Below are positions 7,133 to 15,427 of a stretch of DNA of 24,045 nucleotides, in pieces. This DNA is from JADKIH01 sp031367345 (GTDB lineage Bacteria; Bacteroidota; Bacteroidia; AKYH767-A; 2013-40CM-41-45), in the NCBI GenBank assembly GCA_031367345.1, contig JANLPR010000141.1:1-24045 (forward strand), given 5' to 3'. A model generated the notes under the pieces. The model worked only from the letters and a program-made list of their open reading frames with translations, searched no databases and was not told the DNA's origin. How positions within the stretch are numbered: position 1 is the stretch's first letter; each line of letters opens with the position of its first letter. Made by a program: the position numbers and the translations under genes.

Positions 7133-9046
7133 ATGTTGGCAATCAAAAAAATATTTTTTTTTCTATTTATTCCTTTCTTTTCAATGGCACAATCAGATTC
7201 TGTTGTGACCTTGAAAACAATTGAAATAAACTCAGTTAGAACTAGCAATAAAAATTCAGGGTTCAAAACTCTAACTTTCGATTCGCTTACGATTGAAAAC
7301 AGAAGAGATCTTTCTCTCGCTGAACTTCTAAGTGATAAAACTTCTGCATACTTAAAAGATTATGGCCCGGGGGCTCTCTCCACTATTTCTTTAAGAGGAG
7401 GAAGTTCTTATCACACTGCTGTATTATGGAACGGCTTTTCAATTTCCAATCAAATGAATGGAGTAATGGATTTCCATCTACTTCCCATTTTCCTATTTGA
7501 AAATATAGAACTCCAATATGGTGGTTCATCAGGCATTTGGGGTAGTGGCGCAATTAGCGGTGCATTGCATTTGAACGATAATAATACCATCAACCAAAAA
7601 AACTCTCTCACGTTAAGTACTCGTTACAATGATGCGTCAGGCATTAACAGTACGCTGTCATTAAAAGTTCGGAAAGGAAAATTTAGCTCTTCATTCAAAT
7701 ATTTTCAGCTGAACGAAAAAAATAATTTCAGCTTTTTATATAATGGAAAAGAAAAAAATCAAACTCATGCAGACTACTTTGGATATGGATTGATTTTGGA
7801 GAATAGTTATTTGATAAATAATCATTCAACTTTATCCTTTAATTTCTGGCATCAATACGCATCCAGAAACTTAGCGCCTTCACTTACAGAACTTAAGTCA
7901 AATGCTGTTCAAAGAGACAATAACCTACGCTATTCTCTGATTTACTCTACCACTTCCAAATCGTTGCGTTTTGTTTTTAGAAATGCTTATTTTAATGAAC
8001 ATATTTATTTCAATGATGAGTTTCTGATCAATCCATCAATTTCGCTTTGCAAAACATTTATCAGTGAACCTGAATTCCAGTACTTACTGAACGATCGCCA
8101 TTCATTTCAAACAGGAATAAATTTCACAAGCGTGAGAGCAATAACTTCTGAATACAAAAAAACAGCTCTGGTAAATCGAAATGCTATTTACTTTACCTAT
8201 AAATATCAAACTAAAACACTTTCTACTTCAGTTTCCTTTCGTAAAGAATATTCTACTCTTGCAAATGCTCCTCTCACTTATTCTGCAGGCATCGATTATT
8301 TAATTATAAATTGGTTAAGAATTTTCGGCAACGCCGGTAGTGTATTTCGAAACCCACAAGTGAACGACTTGTATTGGGTGCCGGGTGGAAACATAAATCT
8401 TCTTCCTGAAAAAGGATTTTCCGAAGAAGCTACAATTGATCTGAATGTTTACAATTTATTGTTAAATAAAACTTCCGACTCCACTTCTATTCATTTTGAA
8501 TTTACTTTCTTCAATAAAAATATTGATAACTGGATCGCATGGACTCCACACGGAACTATTTGGTATCCGACCAATATTAAGTCGGTGCACTCTTCTGGTA
8601 CAGAATCGAAAATCTCTTACAAAAAAGTATTTTCTAACTTTTTTGTAGCTATCGATGGATTTTATTCTTACACGTTATCACAAACTACTGCTTCTCTTTT
8701 ATCATTTGACGCTTCTATTAACAAGCAATTGATCTATGTTCCTTATCATAAAGCCGGCTTCAATTTTAAATGCTCTTCAAAACATTTTGGAATCGACTAT
8801 ACATTTTCCTATACAGGAATCAGATATACATCAACCGACAACTTTTATTCTCTAAATTCTTTTTCTTTGAATTCTATACAGCTTAATTATTTTTTAAAAC
8901 GTTCGAACTTTCAATGGAATCTGTTTATGAGAGCTTCTAATTTATTTAACGAAAATTATATATTAGTAATTAACCACCCGGAACCATTACGAAACTACTC
9001 TTTCGGAATATCTATACTAGTAAATCAAAAAAACAAAAACAACTAA
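7133..9046 (+). CDS. btuB: BtuB-like TonB-dependent cobalamin receptor
   Basis: A 637-residue outer-membrane receptor that would import B12 or related corrinoids using TonB energy. ATG 7133 was chosen because it starts a clean signal peptide (MLAIKKIFFFLFIPFFSMA, cut before QSDS); an upstream in-frame TTG at 7091 would add 14 residues rich in Cys and Phe. The plug domain follows, with LAELLSDKTSAYLKDYG, ISLRGGSSYHTAVLWNG, IELQYGGSSGIWGSGAISG and GALHL. The barrel includes FRNPQVNDLYWVPGG and NLLPEKGFSEEA, a conserved pair of motifs in BtuB-type receptors, and ends in strands such as NLFNENYILV. It lacks the N-terminal carboxypeptidase-regulatory-like domain of SusC-type receptors, again favouring BtuB. 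The riboswitch directly upstream and the BtuG-like gene one base downstream support the substrate. Corrinoid preference cannot be told from the sequence. Confidence 0.9.
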   Translation: MLAIKKIFFFLFIPFFSMAQSDSVVTLKTIEINSVRTSNKNSGFKTLTFDSLTIENRRDLSLAELLSDKTSAYLKDYGPGALSTISLRGGSSYHTAVLWNGFSISNQMNGVMDFHLLPIFLFENIELQYGGSSGIWGSGAISGALHLNDNNTINQKNSLTLSTRYNDASGINSTLSLKVRKGKFSSSFKYFQLNEKNNFSFLYNGKEKNQTHADYFGYGLILENSYLINNHSTLSFNFWHQYASRNLAPSLTELKSNAVQRDNNLRYSLIYSTTSKSLRFVFRNAYFNEHIYFNDEFLINPSISLCKTFISEPEFQYLLNDRHSFQTGINFTSVRAITSEYKKTALVNRNAIYFTYKYQTKTLSTSVSFRKEYSTLANAPLTYSAGIDYLIINWLRIFGNAGSVFRNPQVNDLYWVPGGNINLLPEKGFSEEATIDLNVYNLLLNKTSDSTSIHFEFTFFNKNIDNWIAWTPHGTIWYPTNIKSVHSSGTESKISYKKVFSNFFVAIDGFYSYTLSQTTASLLSFDASINKQLIYVPYHKAGFNFKCSSKHFGIDYTFSYTGIRYTSTDNFYSLNSFSLNSIQLNYFLKRSNFQWNLFMRASNLFNENYILVINHPEPLRNYSFGISILVNQKNKNN

Positions 9047-9047
9047 A

Positions 9048-10091
9048 ATGAAAAACTACATTATTTTACTTACACTTTGTGTACTTACTTTTTTCTCCTG
9101 TAAAAAAGATAGTCCAATCGAAACAACAAGCACAAGTGCGTTTTCCGCTTCATCTACTTCTGGTGTTTATACTTCCAATGAAGGATTGTTTAACAATGGC
9201 AATGGCTCTGTAAGCTACTACAGTGGCTCAGGAACAGAATCAATCAAAGATGTTTACCAACAAGTGAACAATACACAATTAGGTGATGTAGTTCAAAGTC
9301 TCGCGAAGGTTAACAATAAACTTTATATTGTAGTAAACAACTCTTCCAAAATAGAAGTAGTAGACATCACTACGATGAAAAAAACAGCTACAATCAGCGG
9401 ACTGACTTCACCTAGGTATTTGTTACCAATAAATGCAAGTAAAGCATATGTAACTGATCTTTTTTCAGGATCCGTATCTATTGTCGACTTAAATACCAAT
9501 TCAGTTACAGGACATATATCACTAAATGGATCAACAGAGCAATTAATTATGTACAACGGCAAAGTGTACGTTACTAATATGTCGACATCTTATCTTTATG
9601 TAATAAATCCAACAACAGATAATGTGAGCGACAGTATATTAATTGGTACCGGCGGAAATTCGATAGTAATGGATAAAAATAATAAGCTCTGGATACTTTG
9701 TGGTGGCGACTATAACTTAAATATAACCTCTAGCCTTCATCGAGTAGATCCTATTACACAAATAGACGAATTCGGTGTCGATTTTCCTGCTGCTACTTTT
9801 ATCAATCGCTTAACGATCAATGAAGCAAAAGATGAATTGTATTTTCTGAATTATAATCTTTACAGAATGAACATTCTCGATAGCACATTACCGGGTAGCG
9901 AATTCATAGCAGCAAATGGAAAAAACTTTTATGGTTTAGGTTTCAACAATACGTTGAACCAAATCTATGTCTCAGATGGCGTCGACTTTCAACAAGCGGG
10001 AAGAGTATACCGCTATAATGAAAGCGGAACCGAATTAGGAAGCTTTGGTGCAGGCATTATACCAGGCAATTTTTTATTCTTAGGAAATTAA
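9048..10091 (+). CDS. btuG: BtuG-like surface beta-propeller lipoprotein (B12 binding)
   Basis: A 347-residue lipoprotein. Its signal peptide ends in the lipobox TFFSC, with Cys18 as the lipidated residue. The following KKD resembles the charged surface-export signal of Bacteroidota lipoproteins. A linker rich in Ser and Thr leads to repeated propeller blades of the YncE/DUF5074 type: KLYIVVNNSSKIEVVDI, KAYVTDLFSGSVSIVDL, KVYVTNMSTSYLYVINP, LHRVDPITQ, ELYFLNYNLYRMNIL and QIYVSDGVDF. In Bacteroides, BtuG is such a propeller that caps BtuB and binds B12 very tightly. The start codon is one base after the btuB-like stop codon, so the two are almost certainly co-transcribed and controlled by the same riboswitch. 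The transcript ends at a strong terminator directly downstream. The BtuG call rests on fold, lipobox and context; sequence identity was not measured. Confidence 0.82.
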   Translation: MKNYIILLTLCVLTFFSCKKDSPIETTSTSAFSASSTSGVYTSNEGLFNNGNGSVSYYSGSGTESIKDVYQQVNNTQLGDVVQSLAKVNNKLYIVVNNSSKIEVVDITTMKKTATISGLTSPRYLLPINASKAYVTDLFSGSVSIVDLNTNSVTGHISLNGSTEQLIMYNGKVYVTNMSTSYLYVINPTTDNVSDSILIGTGGNSIVMDKNNKLWILCGGDYNLNITSSLHRVDPITQIDEFGVDFPAATFINRLTINEAKDELYFLNYNLYRMNILDSTLPGSEFIAANGKNFYGLGFNNTLNQIYVSDGVDFQQAGRVYRYNESGTELGSFGAGIIPGNFLFLGN

Positions 10092-10095
10092 TCAA

Positions 10096-10132
10096 AAAAA
10101 AATCCTTTCTCTTTATGAGAAAGGATTTTTTT
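10096..10132. terminator. Bidirectional intrinsic terminator after the B12 operon
   Basis: A 16-bp perfect stem (10096-10111 and 10117-10132) with the loop TTTAT, an A-run before and a T-run after. It serves the btuG-like gene and the convergent DUF58 gene, whose stop codon (10131-10133) overlaps the stem end. Confidence 0.92.
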
Positions 10133-11051
10133 ATCCCATTCGCTCTCGTTTCAATAAATAAGGCAAGAGAATATTTTTATAGCCTTCGTTAATATCTGCT
10201 TCTATAAAATCGATTTTAAATTGAGCACATTTCAGTTTCAATTCGTGTTTGAAATTTTTCATTGAACTGATATACGTATCACGAATTTCATTTGAATGAA
10301 CTTTTACTTCCTCTCCACTCTCTACATCAATAAATAGATATGGCCGATTTTCAAATTTAAAATCTTCTTCAGTCTTTTTATCGGTCACGTGAAACAACAC
10401 TACTTCATGTTTATTGTGTTTCAAATGTTGTAATGCACTAAAAATTTCTTCCGGATCATTGCTGTTATCCATCATGTCGCTAAAAATAATCACTAACGAC
10501 CTTTTGTGGATGGTCTCGGCAATTTCGTGCAATGCTTGCGCTCCCATCGTTTTTGTTCCTATTTGAATGGCCGGGTCTGTTATCCTTTTCTCCATTTCAG
10601 CAAAGAGCATCTTGTGATGCACCGAACTCGACTTAGCTTTTGTGTTGATCTCTATCTGATCTGAAAAAATACTTAAGCCAACAGCATCACGTTGCATTCG
10701 TAGCATATAAGCAATGGCAGCAGCGGCATGTACACTAAAATTAATTTTATTTTGCACCTTCCCTTTACTCTCATCGGGGAAATGCATAGAAGACGAATTA
10801 TCGATGATTAACTGACATCGTAAATTCGTTTCTTCTTCATACCGTTTCACAAACAATTTATCGGTACGACCATAAAGTCGCCAATCGATGTGTTTGGTTG
10901 ATTCACCTTTATTGTACAAACGATGTTCTGCGAATTCAACTGAGAACCCATGAAACGGACTCTTGTGCAAACCTGTTATAAATCCTTCGACTACTTGCTT
11001 GGCAAGAAGTTCCAGATGGGAGAGCTGTTGTATTTCACCGGTATTGATCAT
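10131..11051 (-). CDS. DUF58-family protein with von Willebrand A-like fold
   Basis: 306 residues. The DUF58 signature KHIDWRLYGRTDKLFVKRYEEE lies at about residues 53-74. A VWA-like region follows, with the metal-binding motif D84-N-S86-S-S88 (DNSSSM), and then SLVIIFSDMMDN further on. Family members usually occur with a MoxR-type AAA+ ATPase, where the VWA part is thought to act in assembly or metal-dependent binding events. Some are linked to envelope stress in Bacteroidota. No signal peptide or membrane segment is evident, so it is probably cytoplasmic. No moxR, VWA or BatD-like gene is adjacent. It follows trxA on the same strand, but a terminator lies between them. The family call is firm; the function is unknown. 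Confidence 0.88.
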   Translation of the reverse strand: MINTGEIQQLSHLELLAKQVVEGFITGLHKSPFHGFSVEFAEHRLYNKGESTKHIDWRLYGRTDKLFVKRYEEETNLRCQLIIDNSSSMHFPDESKGKVQNKINFSVHAAAAIAYMLRMQRDAVGLSIFSDQIEINTKAKSSSVHHKMLFAEMEKRITDPAIQIGTKTMGAQALHEIAETIHKRSLVIIFSDMMDNSNDPEEIFSALQHLKHNKHEVVLFHVTDKKTEEDFKFENRPYLFIDVESGEEVKVHSNEIRDTYISSMKNFKHELKLKCAQFKIDFIEADINEGYKNILLPYLLKRERMG

Positions 11052-11104
11052 TGATCGATTGTACTATTTTGTCTTTTGATTAACAGAAAAAAATATCAAT
11101 AAAA

Positions 11105-11131
11105 AAGTCGGAAGAATAACTCCTCCGACTT
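11105..11131 (-). terminator. Intrinsic terminator after trxA
   Basis: An 11-position stem with one mismatch (11105-11115 and 11121-11131) and a short AT-rich loop. On the minus strand it is followed by a U-run (A-run 11101-11106 on the plus strand). It separates trxA from the DUF58 gene. Confidence 0.8.
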
Positions 11132-11147
11132 CTATTTTTTAATTAGA

Positions 11148-11468
11148 TCAAACTAGTTGTGCGTTTAATTTACCTGCCAAAATTGATTTTGGAACAGCGC
11201 CTACTTGCTTGTCTACGATCTCGCCATTTTTGAAAATCAAAAGTGTTGGGATGTTACGAATACCATAATTCATAGAGATATTCGGATTCGTATCGACATT
11301 TACTTTGCCAATAACCGCTTTCCCATCATAATCTTTTGCTAATTCTTCAACGATTGGCCCAACCATTCTGCATGGTCCGCACCATTCTGCCCAAAAATCA
11401 ACCAATACCGGTTTGTCCGATTTAAGAACTAATTCTTCAAAGTTTGCATCTGTAATCTCGATTGCCAT
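11148..11468 (-). CDS. trxA: Thioredoxin
   Basis: 106 residues, the standard thioredoxin length. The active site FWAEWCGPCRM carries the redox Cys pair Cys30 and Cys33. The conserved cis-proline loop is GIRNIPTLLIF, followed by GAVPKSIL. No signal peptide is present, so it is the cytoplasmic form that reduces protein disulfides with electrons from thioredoxin reductase. It appears to be a single-gene unit: 146 bases separate it from dnaE upstream, and a terminator follows. Those 146 bases show no clear feature. Confidence 0.97.
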   Translation of the reverse strand: MAIEITDANFEELVLKSDKPVLVDFWAEWCGPCRMVGPIVEELAKDYDGKAVIGKVNVDTNPNISMNYGIRNIPTLLIFKNGEIVDKQVGAVPKSILAGKLNAQLV

Positions 11469-11614
11469 TTTATTGTTGTTTATACTTGTTAATGAATATT
11501 TTTATGAATGAAGTCAATTTTCAAGCCGTAGCGTATTAAACTGACACATCGTCACACCTATTCAAGTGCCTTTTTAACTGAACGTTTAGCTGCACAAGAT
11601 AGTTTAAACTAGCG

Positions 11615-14600
11615 TTAATATTCCAATTCTGCCATTTTTTCCAGCTGATCAAGCAGCTCATTTTCCGGATTAACTCGATATTTTTTGCTCGGCAAATCAA
11701 TATTTAATTTAGGATTGGCAGGATCATAAATTTTAAACTTTAAAATACACGTTCCCGGCTTGTCATGATTTGAGAGATTGACAGCAGAAATTAAATTATT
11801 AATCCATGTCGTGCTGAGCTTATCTACCGGTAGTTTCAACGTCAAATTCTTTATCATCTTTTCGCGCATATCCGCTAAAAGCTGGATGGAGCTAATTTTA
11901 AATTCGACGTTGCCCGGTTGCTTGTATCTGTCTTGCAGTTTTCCTTTGATAAAAATAAATTCACCAATATTCAGCCACATTTTAAATTTTAAATAGTCTT
12001 CGCCAAACAAATATAACTCATAACTATCATCATAATCTTCTATCGTAAAAGAAGCAAATGGTTTTCCATTTTTACTCATACGATGATTTACAGCAGTAAC
12101 CATTGCACCGATGGTGATCTCACGATTTTTATTTTTATCTACTTCACTCAAATCTTTGATGCGTTGCATCTTTCTCAACTCGATGCGGTAAAGATCGAGC
12201 GGATGACCGGAGATATAAAACCCGATTACTTCTTTTTCAAATTTCAAACGTACTAGGCTCGGCCATTTTTCTAACTTCTGAATTACCGGCTCAGGCATTT
12301 CTACTCCACTACTTTCACCAAAAAGTGAATGCTGTGAACTCGTCTCCGATTCCTGATAACTGTAACCATACTTTACAATTTTTTCAAGGAAAGTTGGATA
12401 GTCTTTTTCCGGAGCGAAAAAATTCGCACGATGCATTCCTTCAAATGAATCAAAGCCGCCTGCATAAGCCATGCTTTCAAAAGTCTTCTTATTAACCGAA
12501 CGCAAATTTACTCTTCGTACTATATCGAAGATGCTCTTATACTGACCATTTGAATCACGTTCATCGATAATCGCTTGTACAGCTGCTTCACCAACGCCTT
12601 TGATTGCACCTAAGCCAAAACGTATTTGTCCATTTTTATTTACTCCGAAATTATAAATACTCTCATTCACATCAGGACCGAGAACAGGCACTCCCATTCT
12701 CCTACATTCCTCCATGAAAAATGTGATCTTATCAATGTTACTTAAGTTATGCGTCAATACCGAAGCCATATATTCTGCAGGGTAATGCGCCTTGAGGTAT
12801 GCTGTTTGAAAAGCTACAAAAGCATAACAAGTAGAATGCGATTTATTAAACGCATACGAAGCGAAGGCTTCCCAGTCGATCCATATCTTTTCACAGATCT
12901 TTGCATCGTGACCATTTTTCATGCACCCTTCAACAAACTTCGATTTCATTTTGTCGAGTATTTCCTTTTGCTTTTTACCCATTGCCTTTCGCAATGTATC
13001 AGCATCTCCTTTTGTAAACCCGGCTAACTTTTGCGAAAGCAACATCACCTGCTCTTGATAAACAGTGATGCCATATGTTTCTTTCAAATACTCTTCCATT
13101 ATTGGAAGATCATAGCTTACTGCCTCTTTTCCATTTTTACGTGCAATGAAATTCGGAATATATTCGAGTGGCCCAGGACGATAGAGCGCATTCATGGCTA
13201 TTAGATCTTCAAACTTATCGGGTTTTAATTCCTTCAAATATTTTTGCATTCCAACTGACTCAAACTGGAATGTTCCGTTTGTCTCAGCGCGCTGATATAA
13301 CTCCAATGTTTTTTGATCGTCGAGAGGAATCTCATCAATATTTATTTTGACTCCATGATTTCGTTCGATGTTAATCAACGCATCTCGGATAATCGTCAAA
13401 GTTTTTAAACCTAAAAAGTCCATCTTGATTACACCTGCATCTTCAATTACTTTTCCGTCGAATTGCGTTATTAGTAATTCTGTTTCTTTCGAAGTAGCAA
13501 CCGGTATAATGTCAGTAAGGTCTTTCGGAGCTATGATAATACCTGCTGCATGCAATCCTGTATTCCGAACAGACCCTTCCAGTATCACTGCCTCTTTCAA
13601 TACTCTTGCTGAAAGATCATTACCGTTATAAATAGCTCTTAGCTTTTTCACTTCTTCCAGATCTTCCGATGAAAGTCCTTCTTTCGTTTTCAAACTTTTT
13701 TCACCGTCAATAGGTGCATGAATCAATCTATTCAATTCTATTCCGGGACGATCAGGAACAAGTTTGGCTAGTGCATTCGATTCTTGCAAAGGCAAATCCA
13801 TTACTCGGGCTACATCTTTAATACTCATCTTCGCAGCCATCGTACCATACGTTATAATCTGTGCTACCTGATTCTTTCCGTATTTTTCTACTACATAATC
13901 AATCACCTTCTGACGACCTACATCATCAAAATCAGTATCAATATCGGGCATGCTCTTACGATCCGGATTTAAAAATCGCTCGAAAAGTAAATTGTATTTT
14001 ATCGGATCAATATTGGTAATGCCAATGCAATAGGCAACAGCAGAACCGGCAGCAGAACCACGACCCGGACCAATGAATACACCGAGATCGCGACCGGCTT
14101 TGATAAAATCGGCAACAATCAAAAAGTATCCTGCAAAGCCCATCGTTTGAATAGTGAACAATTCGAAATTAATTCGCTCCTCCACTTCAGGAGAAAGTTC
14201 TTTGTAACGGTCTTTCGCTCCTAAAAAAGTTATGTGTTTCAGATATTCATCTTGCGAATAAAACCCATCGGGTATTTTAAAATGAGGCAGTAAAATATCT
14301 TGTTTCAGTTTTAATGGCTCTATCTTATCTACAATTCGATTCGTATTATCAATCGCTTCAGGGATGTCGGAAAATAACGCTCCCATTTCTTCCGTCGTTT
14401 TGAAATAAAACTGATCGTTGTAAAAAGCAAATCGTTTTCCTTTTGTAAAAGCATCGTCATCCGAAAATTCTTTCATCGAAGGTGTACTCTGCTTTTCTCC
14501 GGTGTTAATGCAAAGTAAAATATCGTGTGCATTATAATTCTCCTGATCTACATAGTGCGAATCATTAGAAGCAATAACATGGACATTATATTTTGCTGCG

Positions 14601-15196
14601 AACTTTAACAAAATTGCATTCACTTTATTTTGCTCCGGTATATCGTGACGCTGAAGCTCTACATAGTAGTCGTCGCCAAAAAGATCAAGCCACCACTTGA
14701 ATTCAACTTCTGCTTCCGCTTCACTTTTTCTAAGAATCATTTGAGGAACAGAGGCACCCAAACAGCATGTTGTCGCAATAAGACCTTTGTGATATTTCAA
14801 AATTAATTCTTTATCGACACGCGGATATTTACCATACAAGCCGTCGATATAACCAAGCGAACAAATCTTTACAAGATTATGATAACCCTCCGAATTTTTG
14901 GCAAGTAATAACTGATGAAAACGTTTGTCTTTGTCATCTTTTGTAAATGCTCGCTTGTGACGATCATCTACCACATACACTTCACAACCTACAATCGGCT
15001 TAATTACATTTCCGTCTTTATTTACCTTCGAAGCTTCAGCAACAAATTTAAAAGCACCAAACATATTTCCATGATCGGTAATAGCAATGGCCGGCATTTT
15101 ATCGGCAACTGCTTTTTTATAAAGGTCAGATATATTTGCTGCACCATCGAGCAATGAAAATTGTGTATGGACGTGCAGATGAGAAAACGTTGGCAT
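11615..15196 (-). CDS. dnaE: DNA polymerase III alpha subunit (replicative polymerase)
   Basis: 1193 residues, typical of DnaE1. The N-terminal PHP domain starts at once with SHLHVHTQFSLLDG (His6, His8, His10) and AIAITDHGNMFG. The polymerase core carries GPGRGSAAGS and the catalytic aspartates in PDIDTDF (Asp418 and Asp420), with the third in VIKMDFLGLKTL (Asp593). YRPGPL, YQEQVM and the FNKSHSTCYA region are further family motifs. A helix-hairpin-helix region (IKGVGEAAVQAII) and an OB fold (ITIGAMVTAVNHRMSKNGKP onward) lie near the C-terminus. It lacks the inserted proofreading exonuclease of PolC, so proofreading would depend on a separate subunit. It is likely essential. It is probably its own unit, with 231 bases to the upstream permease gene and 146 to trxA. 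Confidence 0.98.
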   Translation of the reverse strand: MPTFSHLHVHTQFSLLDGAANISDLYKKAVADKMPAIAITDHGNMFGAFKFVAEASKVNKDGNVIKPIVGCEVYVVDDRHKRAFTKDDKDKRFHQLLLAKNSEGYHNLVKICSLGYIDGLYGKYPRVDKELILKYHKGLIATTCCLGASVPQMILRKSEAEAEVEFKWWLDLFGDDYYVELQRHDIPEQNKVNAILLKFAAKYNVHVIASNDSHYVDQENYNAHDILLCINTGEKQSTPSMKEFSDDDAFTKGKRFAFYNDQFYFKTTEEMGALFSDIPEAIDNTNRIVDKIEPLKLKQDILLPHFKIPDGFYSQDEYLKHITFLGAKDRYKELSPEVEERINFELFTIQTMGFAGYFLIVADFIKAGRDLGVFIGPGRGSAAGSAVAYCIGITNIDPIKYNLLFERFLNPDRKSMPDIDTDFDDVGRQKVIDYVVEKYGKNQVAQIITYGTMAAKMSIKDVARVMDLPLQESNALAKLVPDRPGIELNRLIHAPIDGEKSLKTKEGLSSEDLEEVKKLRAIYNGNDLSARVLKEAVILEGSVRNTGLHAAGIIIAPKDLTDIIPVATSKETELLITQFDGKVIEDAGVIKMDFLGLKTLTIIRDALINIERNHGVKINIDEIPLDDQKTLELYQRAETNGTFQFESVGMQKYLKELKPDKFEDLIAMNALYRPGPLEYIPNFIARKNGKEAVSYDLPIMEEYLKETYGITVYQEQVMLLSQKLAGFTKGDADTLRKAMGKKQKEILDKMKSKFVEGCMKNGHDAKICEKIWIDWEAFASYAFNKSHSTCYAFVAFQTAYLKAHYPAEYMASVLTHNLSNIDKITFFMEECRRMGVPVLGPDVNESIYNFGVNKNGQIRFGLGAIKGVGEAAVQAIIDERDSNGQYKSIFDIVRRVNLRSVNKKTFESMAYAGGFDSFEGMHRANFFAPEKDYPTFLEKIVKYGYSYQESETSSQHSLFGESSGVEMPEPVIQKLEKWPSLVRLKFEKEVIGFYISGHPLDLYRIELRKMQRIKDLSEVDKNKNREITIGAMVTAVNHRMSKNGKPFASFTIEDYDDSYELYLFGEDYLKFKMWLNIGEFIFIKGKLQDRYKQPGNVEFKISSIQLLADMREKMIKNLTLKLPVDKLSTTWINNLISAVNLSNHDKPGTCILKFKIYDPANPKLNIDLPSKKYRVNPENELLDQLEKMAELEY

Positions 15197-15427
15197 TTGA
15201 GGGAAGAATTGAATCGTAAATTTAACGATTTTAAGCGTGCTAACTTTGTTATTTTTTCAACAAAATCAATACTTTCAGCTATGATTGGGTAGTAGACTCA
15301 AATTGAAGGAAATGAAAAAAAGTAGTTTTAAATTTTAGAAACTGCCAAAAAATACTTCCTTGAAAATTTCAACTTCGATCCTTCTTGCCACCGTCCAAAT
15401 GCTGAAAATAATTAGTGTGAAATCAAT

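Noticed and set aside
6815..7266. Small open frames on both strands over the riboswitch and the btuB start
   Set aside because: They overlap a conserved riboswitch and the signal peptide of btuB. Their translations show no domain or coding character.
12749..15157. Several open frames on the plus strand opposite dnaE
   Set aside because: All are shadows of the conserved polymerase frame, without recognisable motifs.
15212..15230. Inverted repeat AATCGT/ACGATT just upstream of dnaE, considered as an operator
   Set aside because: The arms are six bases with a 7-base AT-only spacer. This is too short to separate from chance, and no regulator is known for it.
15197..15427. Gap between dnaE and the permease searched for an RNA gene or terminator
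   Set aside because: No stable hairpin with a U-run, no tRNA-like cloverleaf and no credible small frame was found.
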